Below, piece after piece: positions 16,086-25,568 of a stretch of DNA of 33,229 bases. A program made the position numbers and the translations under genes. The DNA comes from an uncultured Clostridia bacterium (GTDB lineage: Bacteria; Bacillota; Clostridia; TANB77; CAG-508). Numbering within the stretch: position 1 is the first letter of the stretch; every line of letters begins with the position of its first letter. Where the stretch lies: positions 1 through 33,229 of the forward strand of contig CANQMY010000001.1 of the NCBI GenBank assembly GCA_947625075.1. Direction: 5' to 3'. The notes beneath the pieces were generated by a model. That model made no database searches. It saw only the letters and a list, made by a program, of their open reading frames with translations, and was not told the origin of the DNA.

Positions 16086-17831
16086 GATAATTATATAGGA
16101 GGAATATTTGAATGTAAGGATTATTTAAGCCCATCATATATAAGCTTAAATAATCCGAAATATATTGAAATAGATGGCATTTATTATTCAAGCTTACTTA
16201 TAGTAAATTATATAAGAGAGCAAAAAGATTTAATATTTCAAAATATTATAGATACAGATGAAAACATATATATTTCAATATATTATGAAAAACAAGATAC
16301 ATATAAAGTGATAAAGGATTTAACATATAATATAGGAAATGTTGGAGTAGATTTAGAAAAAATAGGAAAAGCAAGACAAGATTATGAAATAGCAGCATTT
16401 ACTTATAATGATGCAAAATATATAAGAAAAGAACTTCAAATAAATAATGAAGAAATGTTGTATATATATACATATATAACAACATTTTCAAAAGATAAGA
16501 AAGAATTAGATAATAAATTAAATAAAATTGAAGGAATGTTAAGAAGCAAAGGTATGCAGTCTAAAAGAGCATATTTTAGACAAGAACAAACATTTAAAGC
16601 AAATTTACCATTAATGTTAAATAATAAAGATATAAAAGAAGTTACAAAAAGAAACATTTTAACTAATTCTATTCAAGCAACATATCCATTTTTATCATCA
16701 TCAATATTTGATGAAAAAGGAATTTTTATTGGAACAAATATTTATAACAATTCATTAATTTTTATAGATAAATATGATAGAAGTAAATATAAAAATTCAA
16801 ATATGTGTATATTTGGTACTAGTGGGTCGGGAAAATCTTATTTTACAAAATTGATGATTTTAAGAAATAGTTTATTTGGATTAGAACAATATGTTATAGA
16901 TCCAGATAGAGAATATGATAATTTGGCAAAAAAATTAGATGGATCAATAATAAAAATTGGACCAAGCTCAGAATCATATGTAAATGTTTTTGATATTAGA
17001 GAGGAAAGTTTAGAAGATGATCAAAAAGGTTATTTATCAACAAAAATTAATAAAATATTAGGATTTTTTAATCTAATATTAGGAACAATAAATGAAGAAG
17101 AAAAAGCAATTTTAGAAGAAAAAATAATAAAAACATATAAAGATAAAGGAATAACATTTGAAGATAAATCTTTATATAAAAAAGGAAAATTTAAAACAGC
17201 AGATGATATGCCAATTTTATCAGATTTATATAATGAATTAGAAGGAAATATGAAGTTAAGATTGAAACCATTTGTAGAAGGTTCATTAAGTTATTTTAAC
17301 AAACATACAAATGTAAAATTAAATAATAAATTAATAATAGCAGATATTTATGAACTTGGTGAAGAAAATATAAAATTTGGATTATTTTTATTTACTGAAT
17401 TATTTTGGGATAGGATAAAAAAAGATAGAAATAAACAGAAAAGTATTTATTTAGACGAAATATGGCAACTTATAGGAGTTACATCTAATAAGGAAGTAGC
17501 AAGTTTTATATATAAAATATTTAAAACAATAAGAAAATATGGCGGAAGTGCTGTTGCAATAACTCAAGATGTATCAGATTTATTTAGTTTAGAAAATGGT
17601 ACTTATGGAAAAAGTATAATTAATAATTCAGAAATAAAGGCATTTTTTAATTTAGAAGAAGAAAATATAAGGATATTAGAAAAATATTTAAACATATCAG
17701 AAAAAGAAAAAATAGAAATTAATTCATTAAGAAGAGGAGAATGTGTAATTTTTGTTGGAAAAGACCATGTTTTAGCAAAAATAGAATCAGCAGAATACGA
17801 AAAAGAAATAATAGGAGGTGAAAAAAATTAA
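16074..17831 (+). CDS. virB4: VirB4/TraE-type conjugation ATPase (C-terminal main part)
   Basis: The energy-providing ATPase of type IV secretion. The protein has a VirB4 middle domain (residues 1-210) and a P-loop domain with Walker A FGTSGSGKSYFTKL (about residue 247), then DPDREYDNLAKKLDG and Walker B SIYLDEIWQL. The segment AVAITQDVSDLF completes the ATPase core. Coordinates are from GTG at 16074, the only standard start. That GTG, however, is part of the ribosome binding site GAGGTG (16071-16076), whose ideal target is the in-frame ATA at 16083. A true ATA start would give 582 residues. It lacks the usual N-terminal domain, which the preceding gene appears to supply. Confidence 0.9.
   Translation: MVLIDNYIGGIFECKDYLSPSYISLNNPKYIEIDGIYYSSLLIVNYIREQKDLIFQNIIDTDENIYISIYYEKQDTYKVIKDLTYNIGNVGVDLEKIGKARQDYEIAAFTYNDAKYIRKELQINNEEMLYIYTYITTFSKDKKELDNKLNKIEGMLRSKGMQSKRAYFRQEQTFKANLPLMLNNKDIKEVTKRNILTNSIQATYPFLSSSIFDEKGIFIGTNIYNNSLIFIDKYDRSKYKNSNMCIFGTSGSGKSYFTKLMILRNSLFGLEQYVIDPDREYDNLAKKLDGSIIKIGPSSESYVNVFDIREESLEDDQKGYLSTKINKILGFFNLILGTINEEEKAILEEKIIKTYKDKGITFEDKSLYKKGKFKTADDMPILSDLYNELEGNMKLRLKPFVEGSLSYFNKHTNVKLNNKLIIADIYELGEENIKFGLFLFTELFWDRIKKDRNKQKSIYLDEIWQLIGVTSNKEVASFIYKIFKTIRKYGGSAVAITQDVSDLFSLENGTYGKSIINNSEIKAFFNLEEENIRILEKYLNISEKEKIEINSLRRGECVIFVGKDHVLAKIESAEYEKEIIGGEKN
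17813..17831 (+). promoter_or_regulatory. Ribosome binding site and ATT start overlapping the virB4 stop
   Basis: AGGAGGTG (17813-17820) is followed by six A and then ATT (17827-17829), whose last base is the first base of the virB4 stop TAA (17829-17831). This is the usual overlapping stop/start arrangement except that ATT stands where ATG would be expected. Confidence 0.5.
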
Positions 17832-18936
17832 TAGATTAATAACAGCGATAGGAATGCCAGAAATAAATTTAAGCTTGAAAGAAGAAAATATAAATGTTTT
17901 ATGTGGAGATATTTTATATAAAGAAGGAATATTAGAATATTTAGAAATAAATAAAAATATAGACTATATTATTATAAATGAAAATCTAGAAGGAAAAATA
18001 AAATTAGAAGATTTAATAGAAAAAATAAAAAAAATTAATTTTAAAATAAAAATAATATTAATTTCAAAAAATCAAAAAAATTATAAAAATATATATAAAA
18101 AAATAGAAAATATAAATATTAATGAAATAAAAAATATTATTTTTGATAAAAATAGAATATTTAATAAAAAAAATATACCAATTAATGATTTTTTTAATGA
18201 AGAAACAAAAGACGGAGAAATTATATCAATTGTAGGTCCTAATGGAATAGGAAAAAGTATTTTTTCAATTGCTTATTCAAATAATTTAGAAAATAAGGAA
18301 ATTTTAATTTTTAATCTTGATATTTTTAATAATTCTATTATAAATTTATTAGAAATTAATAAAAATAAAATAAATAATAATTATTTAAAAAATATGAATA
18401 AAAAAGAAGATAATTTAAATATCGAAGATTATATAATAAAAAGTAAATATAATTTAGATTTTATTTCAGGTGCAGAATTAATATTTAATTCAAAAATACC
18501 AATAAGTCCACAAAGAATAAGAAATATTATATATAAATTAAAAAATAAATATGATTTAATTTTAATAGATACATCATCAGAAAGTTTATTAGATTATAAT
18601 AAAGAAATTTTAAAAATATCAGATTATTTAATATTTATTTCAGGTGCAAATTTATTAGAAATAAAAAAATCACAAAAATTATTAGAAATTTATACAAAAG
18701 AATGGGATATATCAAATAAAAAAATAAAAATAATTATTAATAAATGGACAAAACAATCTATTGATGATGAAATATTAAAAGAAATATTTAAAAGTTATGA
18801 TATTTTAGGAAAAATAAAACTGAGTGACTACTATGATGTAGCAATAAATAAAAATAATTTAAAAAGAAGAGAAATACAAAATGATATGAAAAATATAAGA
18901 AGAAAAATTATAAAAAATAAAAGAATAAAAATATAA
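17818..18936 (+). CDS. CpaE/TadZ-like P-loop ATPase (ParA/MinD superfamily)
   Basis: A 372-residue protein with an N-terminal region of about 125 residues resembling a degenerate receiver-like fold (alternating strands such as NIDYIIINENLEG and KIKIILISKNQ). A ParA/MinD-type ATPase follows, with a P-loop GPNGIGKSIFS (about residues 140-150) and DLILIDTSSES, then DYLIFISGAN and KIKIIINKWT. This architecture is that of CpaE/TadZ localisation ATPases, which place secretion machines at a cell site. It follows virB4 with overlapping translation signals. It is extremely rich in Lys, Asn and Ile. The GTG given as start lies in the ribosome binding site; ATT at 17827 is the better-spaced start. It may alternatively be a MinD-like protein special to this T4SS. 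Confidence 0.7.
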   Translation: MKKINRLITAIGMPEINLSLKEENINVLCGDILYKEGILEYLEINKNIDYIIINENLEGKIKLEDLIEKIKKINFKIKIILISKNQKNYKNIYKKIENININEIKNIIFDKNRIFNKKNIPINDFFNEETKDGEIISIVGPNGIGKSIFSIAYSNNLENKEILIFNLDIFNNSIINLLEINKNKINNNYLKNMNKKEDNLNIEDYIIKSKYNLDFISGAELIFNSKIPISPQRIRNIIYKLKNKYDLILIDTSSESLLDYNKEILKISDYLIFISGANLLEIKKSQKLLEIYTKEWDISNKKIKIIINKWTKQSIDDEILKEIFKSYDILGKIKLSDYYDVAINKNNLKRREIQNDMKNIRRKIIKNKRIKI

Positions 18937-18964
18937 TTAAAAATATTTTGGAAAGGATTTAGTA

Positions 18965-19690
18965 TTGCAATTAGAAAATGTTTTAGAAACTAATTTGTCA
19001 AATAAATTGGTTAATCAAAATGAACAAAATAATTTTTTAGAAACTACTATTGGAAAAGTGATTAATATTGGAATAGATACAGGGTTAAGAGCATTATTGC
19101 CAGATTTAATTGAAAATCAAATAATTAATATTAAAGATGAGATAATAAAAAATGGATTCTCATCAGGTATAAAAGAAGCTGTATCTTCTGCTATTGATTT
19201 AGGAAAAAGTGCAATAGGAATGATAACTGGAAATTTTGAAAATATTAATCAAGCTAGAACAGTTATAAAATCAGGAGGACTTATTGATAGTATATCTAGT
19301 TTGTTAGATAAAGGAATTAATTATTTATCAAAGAATAAAAAAATTTCAAGTAACATAAGTTCTATTATAAAAAGCGGAAAAAATGTTATTTTAGATACAA
19401 TTAATAATAATATAGAAGCAAATTTTGATAATCAAATAAGTTCAATAGAAAAAATATCTAAATATTCAGCTAATTGGAAAGAATATTACCAAAATAAAGA
19501 TTTTTTAGGAATGGAAAAAGAATATAAAAAAATAAAAGAAAAATTGAAAGAAATAATGCCTATTGAAAAAACAATAACAGAAGCAAGGCAAATTGAAAAT
19601 ATACATACTTTGATAAAAAATAAAGACGGAAAATTTGATTTAAGTAAAGAGGAACTAGAATTAGCAAATAAACTTATTTATAATGAATAA
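18965..19690 (+). CDS. Unknown helical protein at the end of the VirB4 operon
   Basis: I do not recognise a named family with certainty. The 241 residues have no signal peptide and no long membrane helix. The N-terminal two thirds alternate Gly/Ala/Ser/Ile-rich amphipathic segments (TTIGKVINIGIDTGLRALLP; SGIKEAVSSAIDLGKSAIGM; GGLIDSISSLLDKGINYLS), which could associate with membrane or oligomerise. The C-terminal third is charged and helical (SANWKEYYQNKDFLGMEKEY; ITEARQIENIHTLIKNKDGK). It starts with TTG, 7 nt after AAAGGA, 28 nt after the CpaE-like gene. It has normal codon order and is less AT-extreme than its upstream neighbour. Position suggests a partner or substrate of the secretion ATPases. 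Confidence 0.6.
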   Translation: MQLENVLETNLSNKLVNQNEQNNFLETTIGKVINIGIDTGLRALLPDLIENQIINIKDEIIKNGFSSGIKEAVSSAIDLGKSAIGMITGNFENINQARTVIKSGGLIDSISSLLDKGINYLSKNKKISSNISSIIKSGKNVILDTINNNIEANFDNQISSIEKISKYSANWKEYYQNKDFLGMEKEYKKIKEKLKEIMPIEKTITEARQIENIHTLIKNKDGKFDLSKEELELANKLIYNE

Positions 19691-19749
19691 TAAAAAGCTA
19701 TAAAAAATTTAAATCCGTAAGAAAAAAACTCCTTTTTTTAGAAAAGTTA

Positions 19750-19778
19750 TTGCTAAAATCATAAAAAAATTATAAAAT
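19750..19778 (+). promoter_or_regulatory. Promoter of the surface-protein gene
   Basis: TTGCTA (19750-19755) and TAAAAT (19773-19778) are 17 nt apart, 26 nt before the AAAGGAGGG ribosome binding site region. Only a weak A7/T7 stem precedes it as a possible terminator of the VirB4 operon. Confidence 0.45.
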
Positions 19779-19804
19779 AATAAAAGAAAAAAAGGAGGGT
19801 AAAT

Positions 19805-22800
19805 ATGAAAAAAATAATAATGAAATTAGTACCAATTTTATTAGTTTGTTGTTTATTAATTTCAAATTTTTCTCTTGCAGCAGATGAAATAAAACAAAAA
19901 GAGAATAGCAATGTATCAATCAGTACACCTTCAAAAAAAGATGAAGAACAAGAAATAAAAATGCCACAAGAGAAAATAATAGAAACAAAAAAAGAAGAAA
20001 GAATAATAAGTAAAAAAAATAATGGAATTTTAACAATAGCTACACCAACAACTAACTTTAAATATGAAGAATTAAGTGATGGAACGTTATCAATTACTGG
20101 ATATACCGGAAATGAAGAAACAGTAACTATACCATCAAAAATTAATAATAAAACTGTTAGTGAAATAGGAAGTAATGCATTCCGTGATAATTGGGATATA
20201 TTAGAAGTAACAATACCTAGTACAGTAAAAACAATAGGAATGGGTGCATTTGCATATACATATCTTAAAATAGTAAACCTAAATTCAGGTCTTGAAACAA
20301 TTGAAAATAATGCTTTTAGAGAGTCAAGAATATATAGTATAAATATACCAAATACAGTAAAGAAAATTGAAGATTATGCATTTTATTATAATGAAATAGG
20401 TGGAAAATTAGTAATTCCAGATTCAGTAGAAAAAATAGGAAATTATGCATTTGCAAAAAATTATGGATTAAAATCTATATCATTAGGAAAAAATTTATCA
20501 AGTTTAGGAAATTATGCATTTGGAGAAAATTCAATTATAGAAAGCTGTACTGTTAATTCAAGTAATAAATATTTTACTGTGGAAAGTAATGTTTTATTTA
20601 ATAAAGGAAAAACAGAATTAATATTATATCCATCTAATAAAACAGATTCATCTTATACAATTCCTAATACAGTAAAGAAAATAAAAACAGCTTCTTTTTA
20701 TGGAAATGAAAATATTAAAACTGTAAAAATTTCAAATTCTGTAACAGAGATTGAAACTGGAGCTTTTGTTAAATGCACAAATTTAGCTAATATAACTTTA
20801 GGAACAGGATTAAAAACTATAAAAGATTATGCTTTCAATGATGTAGGAATAACATCTATTGATATCCCAGCAGGGGTAACAAGTTTAAATTCAATTGCTT
20901 TTATAGGTTCTACTAAGTTAAATGCAATAAACGTTGATAGCAAAAATACAGTATATACAAGTGTAAATGGAGTAGTATTTACAAAAGATAAAACAAAATT
21001 ATTAATGTATCCAAGAGGAAAAACAGAAGAAAGTTATAATATACCAAACACAGTAAAAACTATAGGAGAAAGTGCTTTTATTGATGCAAAAATTACATCA
21101 ATTGTTATACCAAGTAGTGTAAAAACATTAGAAGATTGGTGCTTTGGAAGAGCAACTTTAACAAGTGTAACTTTACCTAATAATATAACTTCTATTGGAA
21201 ATGGTCCTTTTGATGGATGCAAAGAATTAAAGTCAGCAACTATAAATGCTAATATAAAAACTTTACCATACAGAATGTTTGCAGAAAATACAAGTCTATC
21301 AGATGTAAAATTAAATGATAATATAGAAGTAATAGATTCAAGAGCATTTTATAATTGTACAGGTCTTAAAGCAATAACACTTCCTAAAAATTTGAAAAAA
21401 ATAGAAGTAGGTTTTCTTGGATGTAAAAACTTAGCAAAAGTTATTATTCCATCAAAAGTTGAATGGATTTCAAGTTCATCATTTGAAAGTAATACAGTAA
21501 TAGATATTTCACAAACAAAATTAACAAAATTAGATAATGGAACTTATGCAATTATTTATGATGTTTATTTAACGGGAACATTTTATTATGATAAAGCTAA
21601 AGAAGTTTTGAATCAGTTAAATCAATATAGAAAACAACAGGGAAAATCAGAGCTAAAAATGGATCAAGATTTATTTAAAGCAGCAATGGAAAGAGCAAAA
21701 GAAATAGCGCTATATTTTGATCATACAAGACCATCTGGAATGAGTTGCTATACAGCATGTAGCAAAATGGATGCTGAAAATATAGCAGCTGGAGATTCAA
21801 CTGCAAGCGGAACTATGGATCAATGGAAAAATTCAAAAGAGGGTCATAATGAAAATATGTTAAATAAAAATTGGAAAAGTGTAGGAATAGGATGCTATTA
21901 TACAAACGGAACTTATTATTGGGTACAATGTTTTTCAGCAAATGCAGGCGTTGAACAAACAAAAATTCCTGCAAATAAAACAGAAAAGCAAAAAATTCAA
22001 ACTCAAGATGATAAAATAGATATTTATTATAGAGATAGCAAAAATATATCTTTAGCAAAAGGAAAAAATACTACAGTTGGAAAAATATATACAGGAAATA
22101 AAGGTTGGGAATATCCTCTTATTTTGTTAGAACCAGAAAGTTTTAAATGGACTAGTGGTAATTCAAAAGTAGCAACAGTAAGTACAAAAGGTGAAATAAA
22201 AGCGGTAGATTATGGAAGTACTACTGTAAAAGGAAGCATAGGAAATAAAGAAATAATATTTAATGTATCAATAAAATTACCATTTACCGATGTAAAAGAG
22301 ACAGATTACTATTATGGTTCAGTAGCATATACTTATGAAAATAAAATAATAAAAGGAAAATCAGATACAATATTTGCACCAAGAGCAAATATAACAAGAG
22401 GAGAATTAGTAACAATACTTTATAGAATGGAAGGAACTCCAAAAATAGGAAATAAAAACCCATTTACAGATGTAAAAGAAGGAACATTTTATTATAATGG
22501 AGTAATATGGGCATCAGAAAAAGGAATAGTAAGCGGATATGGAAATGGAAAGTTTGGAGCGAATGATCCAATAAAAAGAGCACAACTAGCAACAATATTA
22601 TATAATTATGCAAAATATAAAAAGGTAGATTTAAGTAAGAAGTCAGATATAACAACATATAAAGATTATACTACAGTAAAAAATAAAACAATTTATGCAT
22701 TAGATTCATTGAAATGGGCAATAGGAAATAAGATAATGAAAGGAACAGATGAAGGAAATATAAATCCAACAGCATATGCAACAAGAGGTCAAGTAGCAGT

Positions 22801-22837
22801 AATGATAACAAACTATTGCACAAAAGTAAAAAAATAA
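19805..22837 (+). CDS. BspA-like LRR, CAP-domain, SLH cell-surface protein
   Basis: A 1010-residue secreted protein. A signal peptide (MKKIIMKLVPILLVCCLLIS, cleavage near SLA-A at residue 25) is followed by a Lys/Glu-rich linker and about twenty LRR_5/BspA-type repeats (about residues 95-590, pattern IPxxVKxIxxxAFxxxxxLxxI). Next is a CAP/SCP domain (about residues 594-707) with its conserved His and Glu residues (FDHTRPSG, AENIAAG, GHNENML, WVQCFS) and a Big_2-like Ig domain (about 740-823). Three SLH modules (FTDVKETDYYYGSV, FTDVKEGTFYYNGV and a third) complete it to the C-terminus. SLH modules anchor proteins to pyruvylated wall polysaccharide. The role is probably adhesion or wall interaction. 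It has its own promoter and terminator, so its link to the secretion genes is positional only. Confidence 0.92.
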   Translation: MKKIIMKLVPILLVCCLLISNFSLAADEIKQKENSNVSISTPSKKDEEQEIKMPQEKIIETKKEERIISKKNNGILTIATPTTNFKYEELSDGTLSITGYTGNEETVTIPSKINNKTVSEIGSNAFRDNWDILEVTIPSTVKTIGMGAFAYTYLKIVNLNSGLETIENNAFRESRIYSINIPNTVKKIEDYAFYYNEIGGKLVIPDSVEKIGNYAFAKNYGLKSISLGKNLSSLGNYAFGENSIIESCTVNSSNKYFTVESNVLFNKGKTELILYPSNKTDSSYTIPNTVKKIKTASFYGNENIKTVKISNSVTEIETGAFVKCTNLANITLGTGLKTIKDYAFNDVGITSIDIPAGVTSLNSIAFIGSTKLNAINVDSKNTVYTSVNGVVFTKDKTKLLMYPRGKTEESYNIPNTVKTIGESAFIDAKITSIVIPSSVKTLEDWCFGRATLTSVTLPNNITSIGNGPFDGCKELKSATINANIKTLPYRMFAENTSLSDVKLNDNIEVIDSRAFYNCTGLKAITLPKNLKKIEVGFLGCKNLAKVIIPSKVEWISSSSFESNTVIDISQTKLTKLDNGTYAIIYDVYLTGTFYYDKAKEVLNQLNQYRKQQGKSELKMDQDLFKAAMERAKEIALYFDHTRPSGMSCYTACSKMDAENIAAGDSTASGTMDQWKNSKEGHNENMLNKNWKSVGIGCYYTNGTYYWVQCFSANAGVEQTKIPANKTEKQKIQTQDDKIDIYYRDSKNISLAKGKNTTVGKIYTGNKGWEYPLILLEPESFKWTSGNSKVATVSTKGEIKAVDYGSTTVKGSIGNKEIIFNVSIKLPFTDVKETDYYYGSVAYTYENKIIKGKSDTIFAPRANITRGELVTILYRMEGTPKIGNKNPFTDVKEGTFYYNGVIWASEKGIVSGYGNGKFGANDPIKRAQLATILYNYAKYKKVDLSKKSDITTYKDYTTVKNKTIYALDSLKWAIGNKIMKGTDEGNINPTAYATRGQVAVMITNYCTKVKK

Positions 22838-22850
22838 TAAAAATTTAAGA

Positions 22851-22903
22851 AAAATAACCTCAAATTACTAAACATTTTTGTATAGCAATTTGGGGTTATT
22901 TTT
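22851..22903 (+). terminator. Intrinsic terminator of the surface-protein gene
   Basis: AAAATAACCTCAAATT pairs with AATTTGGGGTTATTTT (one G-T wobble) around a 20-nt loop, and a T run follows. Confidence 0.85.
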
Positions 22904-22961
22904 ATGATATATAAAATATGCTTTTATATGCTAAAAATTAATAAAAAATAGCATTTTTTGC

Positions 22962-22990
22962 TTGCTTTTTTAGTTTTGTTTTAGTATAAT
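22962..22990 (+). promoter_or_regulatory. gyrA promoter
   Basis: TTGCTT (22962-22967) and a consensus TATAAT (22985-22990) are 17 nt apart, 35 nt before the start codon of gyrA. gyrA is therefore transcribed on its own rather than from gyrB. Confidence 0.68.
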
Positions 22991-23025
22991 GAAGAAGTAA
23001 AAAAAGCAAAGAAAGAGGTATGCTA

Positions 23026-25524
23026 ATGGACGAAAATGAAGGAACACAAAACAATGAAGGAAGAATTGTAAATAGAGATATTGAAGAAGAAATGAGAACA
23101 GCATATATTGATTATGCAATGAGTGTTATTGTACAACGTGCTCTTCCAGACGTAAGAGATGGTTTAAAGCCTGTTCATAGAAGAATTTTATATACAATGT
23201 ATGAAGATGGTTTAACTAGTGAAAAACCATATAGGAAATCTGCAACGACAGTCGGAGATGTTTTAGGTAGATATCATCCACATGGTGACTCATCTGTTTA
23301 TGATGCAATGGTAAGATTAGCACAGGATTTTTCTCTTAGATATCCACTAATTGATGGACACGGAAACTTTGGATCTATTGATGGAGATGGGGCAGCAGCT
23401 TATCGTTATACTGAAGCTAGAATGGCAAAGATTGCAGAAACAATGCTTACTGATATTGAAAAAAATACAGTTGATTTTATGCCTAACTTTGATGGTATAA
23501 GACAAGAACCAACAGTTTTACCAGCAAAACTACCAGCACTTCTTGTAAATGGATCTTCAGGAATAGCAGTAGGAATGGCAACAAATATTCCACCACATAA
23601 TTTAAAAGAAATTTTAAATGCAGTAATAAAAATGGTAGAATTGAGAGAATCAGGAGAAGAAATTACTGATGAAGAACTACTTAAAATAGTAAAAGGTCCT
23701 GATTTTCCAACAGGTGCAACTATTTTAGGAAGAGAAGGAATAAAGCAAGCATATTTAACTGGAAAAGGAAAAATAACTTTAAGAGCAGAAGCAGAAATTG
23801 AAGAAATGCCAGGAAATAAACAAAGAATTATAGTTTCTTCATTACCATATCAAGTAAATAAGGCAAAACTTATAGTTGATATTAACCAATTAGCAAGAGA
23901 TAAAAAAATAGAGGGCATAGCAGAAGTAAGAGATGAATCTGATAGAGAAGAAAAGGTTAGAGTTGTTATTGAACTTAAAAGAGATGTTAATGCAAGAGTT
24001 ATTTTAAATAAATTATATAAGAATACTCAAATGCAAGATTCATTTGGAATAATAATGCTTGCTTTAGTAGATAATGTTCCAAAAATTTTAACATTAAGAC
24101 AATGCTTAGATAACTATATAGATCATAGAAAGACAGTTATTGTTCGTAGAACAAAATTTGATTTAGATAAAGCACTAGCAAGGGCACATATTTTAGAAGG
24201 CTTAAGAATAGCAATCGATAATATTGATGAGGTTATAAAAATCATTAGAGGATCATATGATGATCCAAAAGAAAGATTAATGGAAAGATTTGGACTAGAT
24301 GATATTCAAGCACAAGCTATATTAGATATGAGATTGAGAACATTATCAGGATTGCAAAGAGAAAAAATAGAAGAAGAATACAATGAATTAATGAAATTAA
24401 TAGCACATTTAAGAGATATTTTAGCAAATGAAAATTTAGTAGATGATATAATTAAAGAAGAATCTCTTGAAATGATAGAAAAATATGGAGACGATAGAAA
24501 AACAAAAATAGTTGCATCAGAAGAAGAACTTAACGATGAAGATTTTATTCAAGAAGAACAAACAGTAATTTCTTTAACACATTTTGGTTATATTAAAAGA
24601 ATACCTTTAGATACATACAAAAGCCAAAAACGTGGAGGAAAAGGAATTACAGGAATGACAACTAGGGAAGAGGATTTTGTAAAACAAATCTTTACAGCAT
24701 CAACACATGATATAATTTTATTCTTTAGTAATAAAGGAAAATTATACAAGTTGAGAGGATTTGAAGTTCCAGAAGCAGGAAGAACTACTAGAGGAACAGC
24801 TATTGTAAATTTATTATCTTTAAGTGGAGGAGAAAAAATAACAGCGGTTATACCAGTAAAAGAGTTTACTGATAATCAATATCTGCTAATGGCAACAAAG
24901 CAAGGATTAATTAAGAAAACTTTGTTTAAAGAATATGATTCAGGCAAAAAGACAGGATTAATTTCAATAACTCTTAAGGATGATGATGAATTAATTGATG
25001 TAAGATTATCTGACGGAAATAATAATATCGTAATGGTTACTAAAAAAGGAATGAGTATAACTTATAGTGAAAAAGACGTAAGACCAGTTGGAAGATCTGC
25101 TCAAGGCGTTATAGGTATGAGACTTGATAAAGATGATTATGTAATAGGAATGGAAACAATTAATGAACAAAACAAAGAAACACTTTTAGCAATTACTGAA
25201 AATGGATTTGGTAAGAGAACAGAGTTAGAAGAATATAGAGTACAAACTAGAGGAGGAAAAGGTGTTATAACCTATAAGGTAACTCCAAAAACAGGAGATA
25301 TAGTTGGAATTAGAATTACAGATGAGAACGATGATATTTTAATGATAACAGATAAAGGAACAATAATTAGAATTAAAGCTAAAGAAATAAGCATATTAGG
25401 CAGAAATACACAAGGGGTAACATTAATGAGAACATCAGATGGTGGAAAAGTAGTAAGTATAGAAAAGGTACAGGAAGAAAAAGAAGTTGAAGAAACAGAA
25501 GAAGATAATAATATAGAAAATTAA
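23026..25524 (+). CDS. gyrA: DNA gyrase subunit A
   Basis: GyrA cuts and rejoins DNA in the gyrase tetramer. The 832-residue protein has the winged-helix cleavage domain with catalytic Tyr in AAAYRYTEARM (about residue 127) and the quinolone-determining stretch HPHGDSSVYDAMVRLAQ with the sensitive-type Ser and Asp. A coiled-coil tower follows, then a C-terminal beta-pinwheel with repeated blades, including the GyrA box QKRGGKGITGM. ATG at 23026 lies 7 nt after GAAAGAGG; the ATG at 23020 is only 1 nt from it. The acidic tail (EEKEVEETEEDNN) is common in Firmicutes GyrA. Confidence 0.97.
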   Translation: MDENEGTQNNEGRIVNRDIEEEMRTAYIDYAMSVIVQRALPDVRDGLKPVHRRILYTMYEDGLTSEKPYRKSATTVGDVLGRYHPHGDSSVYDAMVRLAQDFSLRYPLIDGHGNFGSIDGDGAAAYRYTEARMAKIAETMLTDIEKNTVDFMPNFDGIRQEPTVLPAKLPALLVNGSSGIAVGMATNIPPHNLKEILNAVIKMVELRESGEEITDEELLKIVKGPDFPTGATILGREGIKQAYLTGKGKITLRAEAEIEEMPGNKQRIIVSSLPYQVNKAKLIVDINQLARDKKIEGIAEVRDESDREEKVRVVIELKRDVNARVILNKLYKNTQMQDSFGIIMLALVDNVPKILTLRQCLDNYIDHRKTVIVRRTKFDLDKALARAHILEGLRIAIDNIDEVIKIIRGSYDDPKERLMERFGLDDIQAQAILDMRLRTLSGLQREKIEEEYNELMKLIAHLRDILANENLVDDIIKEESLEMIEKYGDDRKTKIVASEEELNDEDFIQEEQTVISLTHFGYIKRIPLDTYKSQKRGGKGITGMTTREEDFVKQIFTASTHDIILFFSNKGKLYKLRGFEVPEAGRTTRGTAIVNLLSLSGGEKITAVIPVKEFTDNQYLLMATKQGLIKKTLFKEYDSGKKTGLISITLKDDDELIDVRLSDGNNNIVMVTKKGMSITYSEKDVRPVGRSAQGVIGMRLDKDDYVIGMETINEQNKETLLAITENGFGKRTELEEYRVQTRGGKGVITYKVTPKTGDIVGIRITDENDDILMITDKGTIIRIKAKEISILGRNTQGVTLMRTSDGGKVVSIEKVQEEKEVEETEEDNNIEN

Positions 25525-25528
25525 AAAT

Positions 25529-25567
25529 AAAAACCCACTAAATATATCAAAGGTTAGTGGGTTTTTT
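25529..25567. terminator. Bidirectional terminator between gyrA and dnaC
   Basis: AAAACCCACTAA pairs with TTAGTGGGTTTT around a 12-nt loop. T runs follow on both strands, so it serves both convergent units. Confidence 0.88.
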
Positions 25568-25568
25568 A

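Noticed and set aside
19711..19742. Terminator at the end of the VirB4 operon
   Set aside because: Only an A7/T7 stem around ACTCC is present, too weak and too common in this base composition to call.
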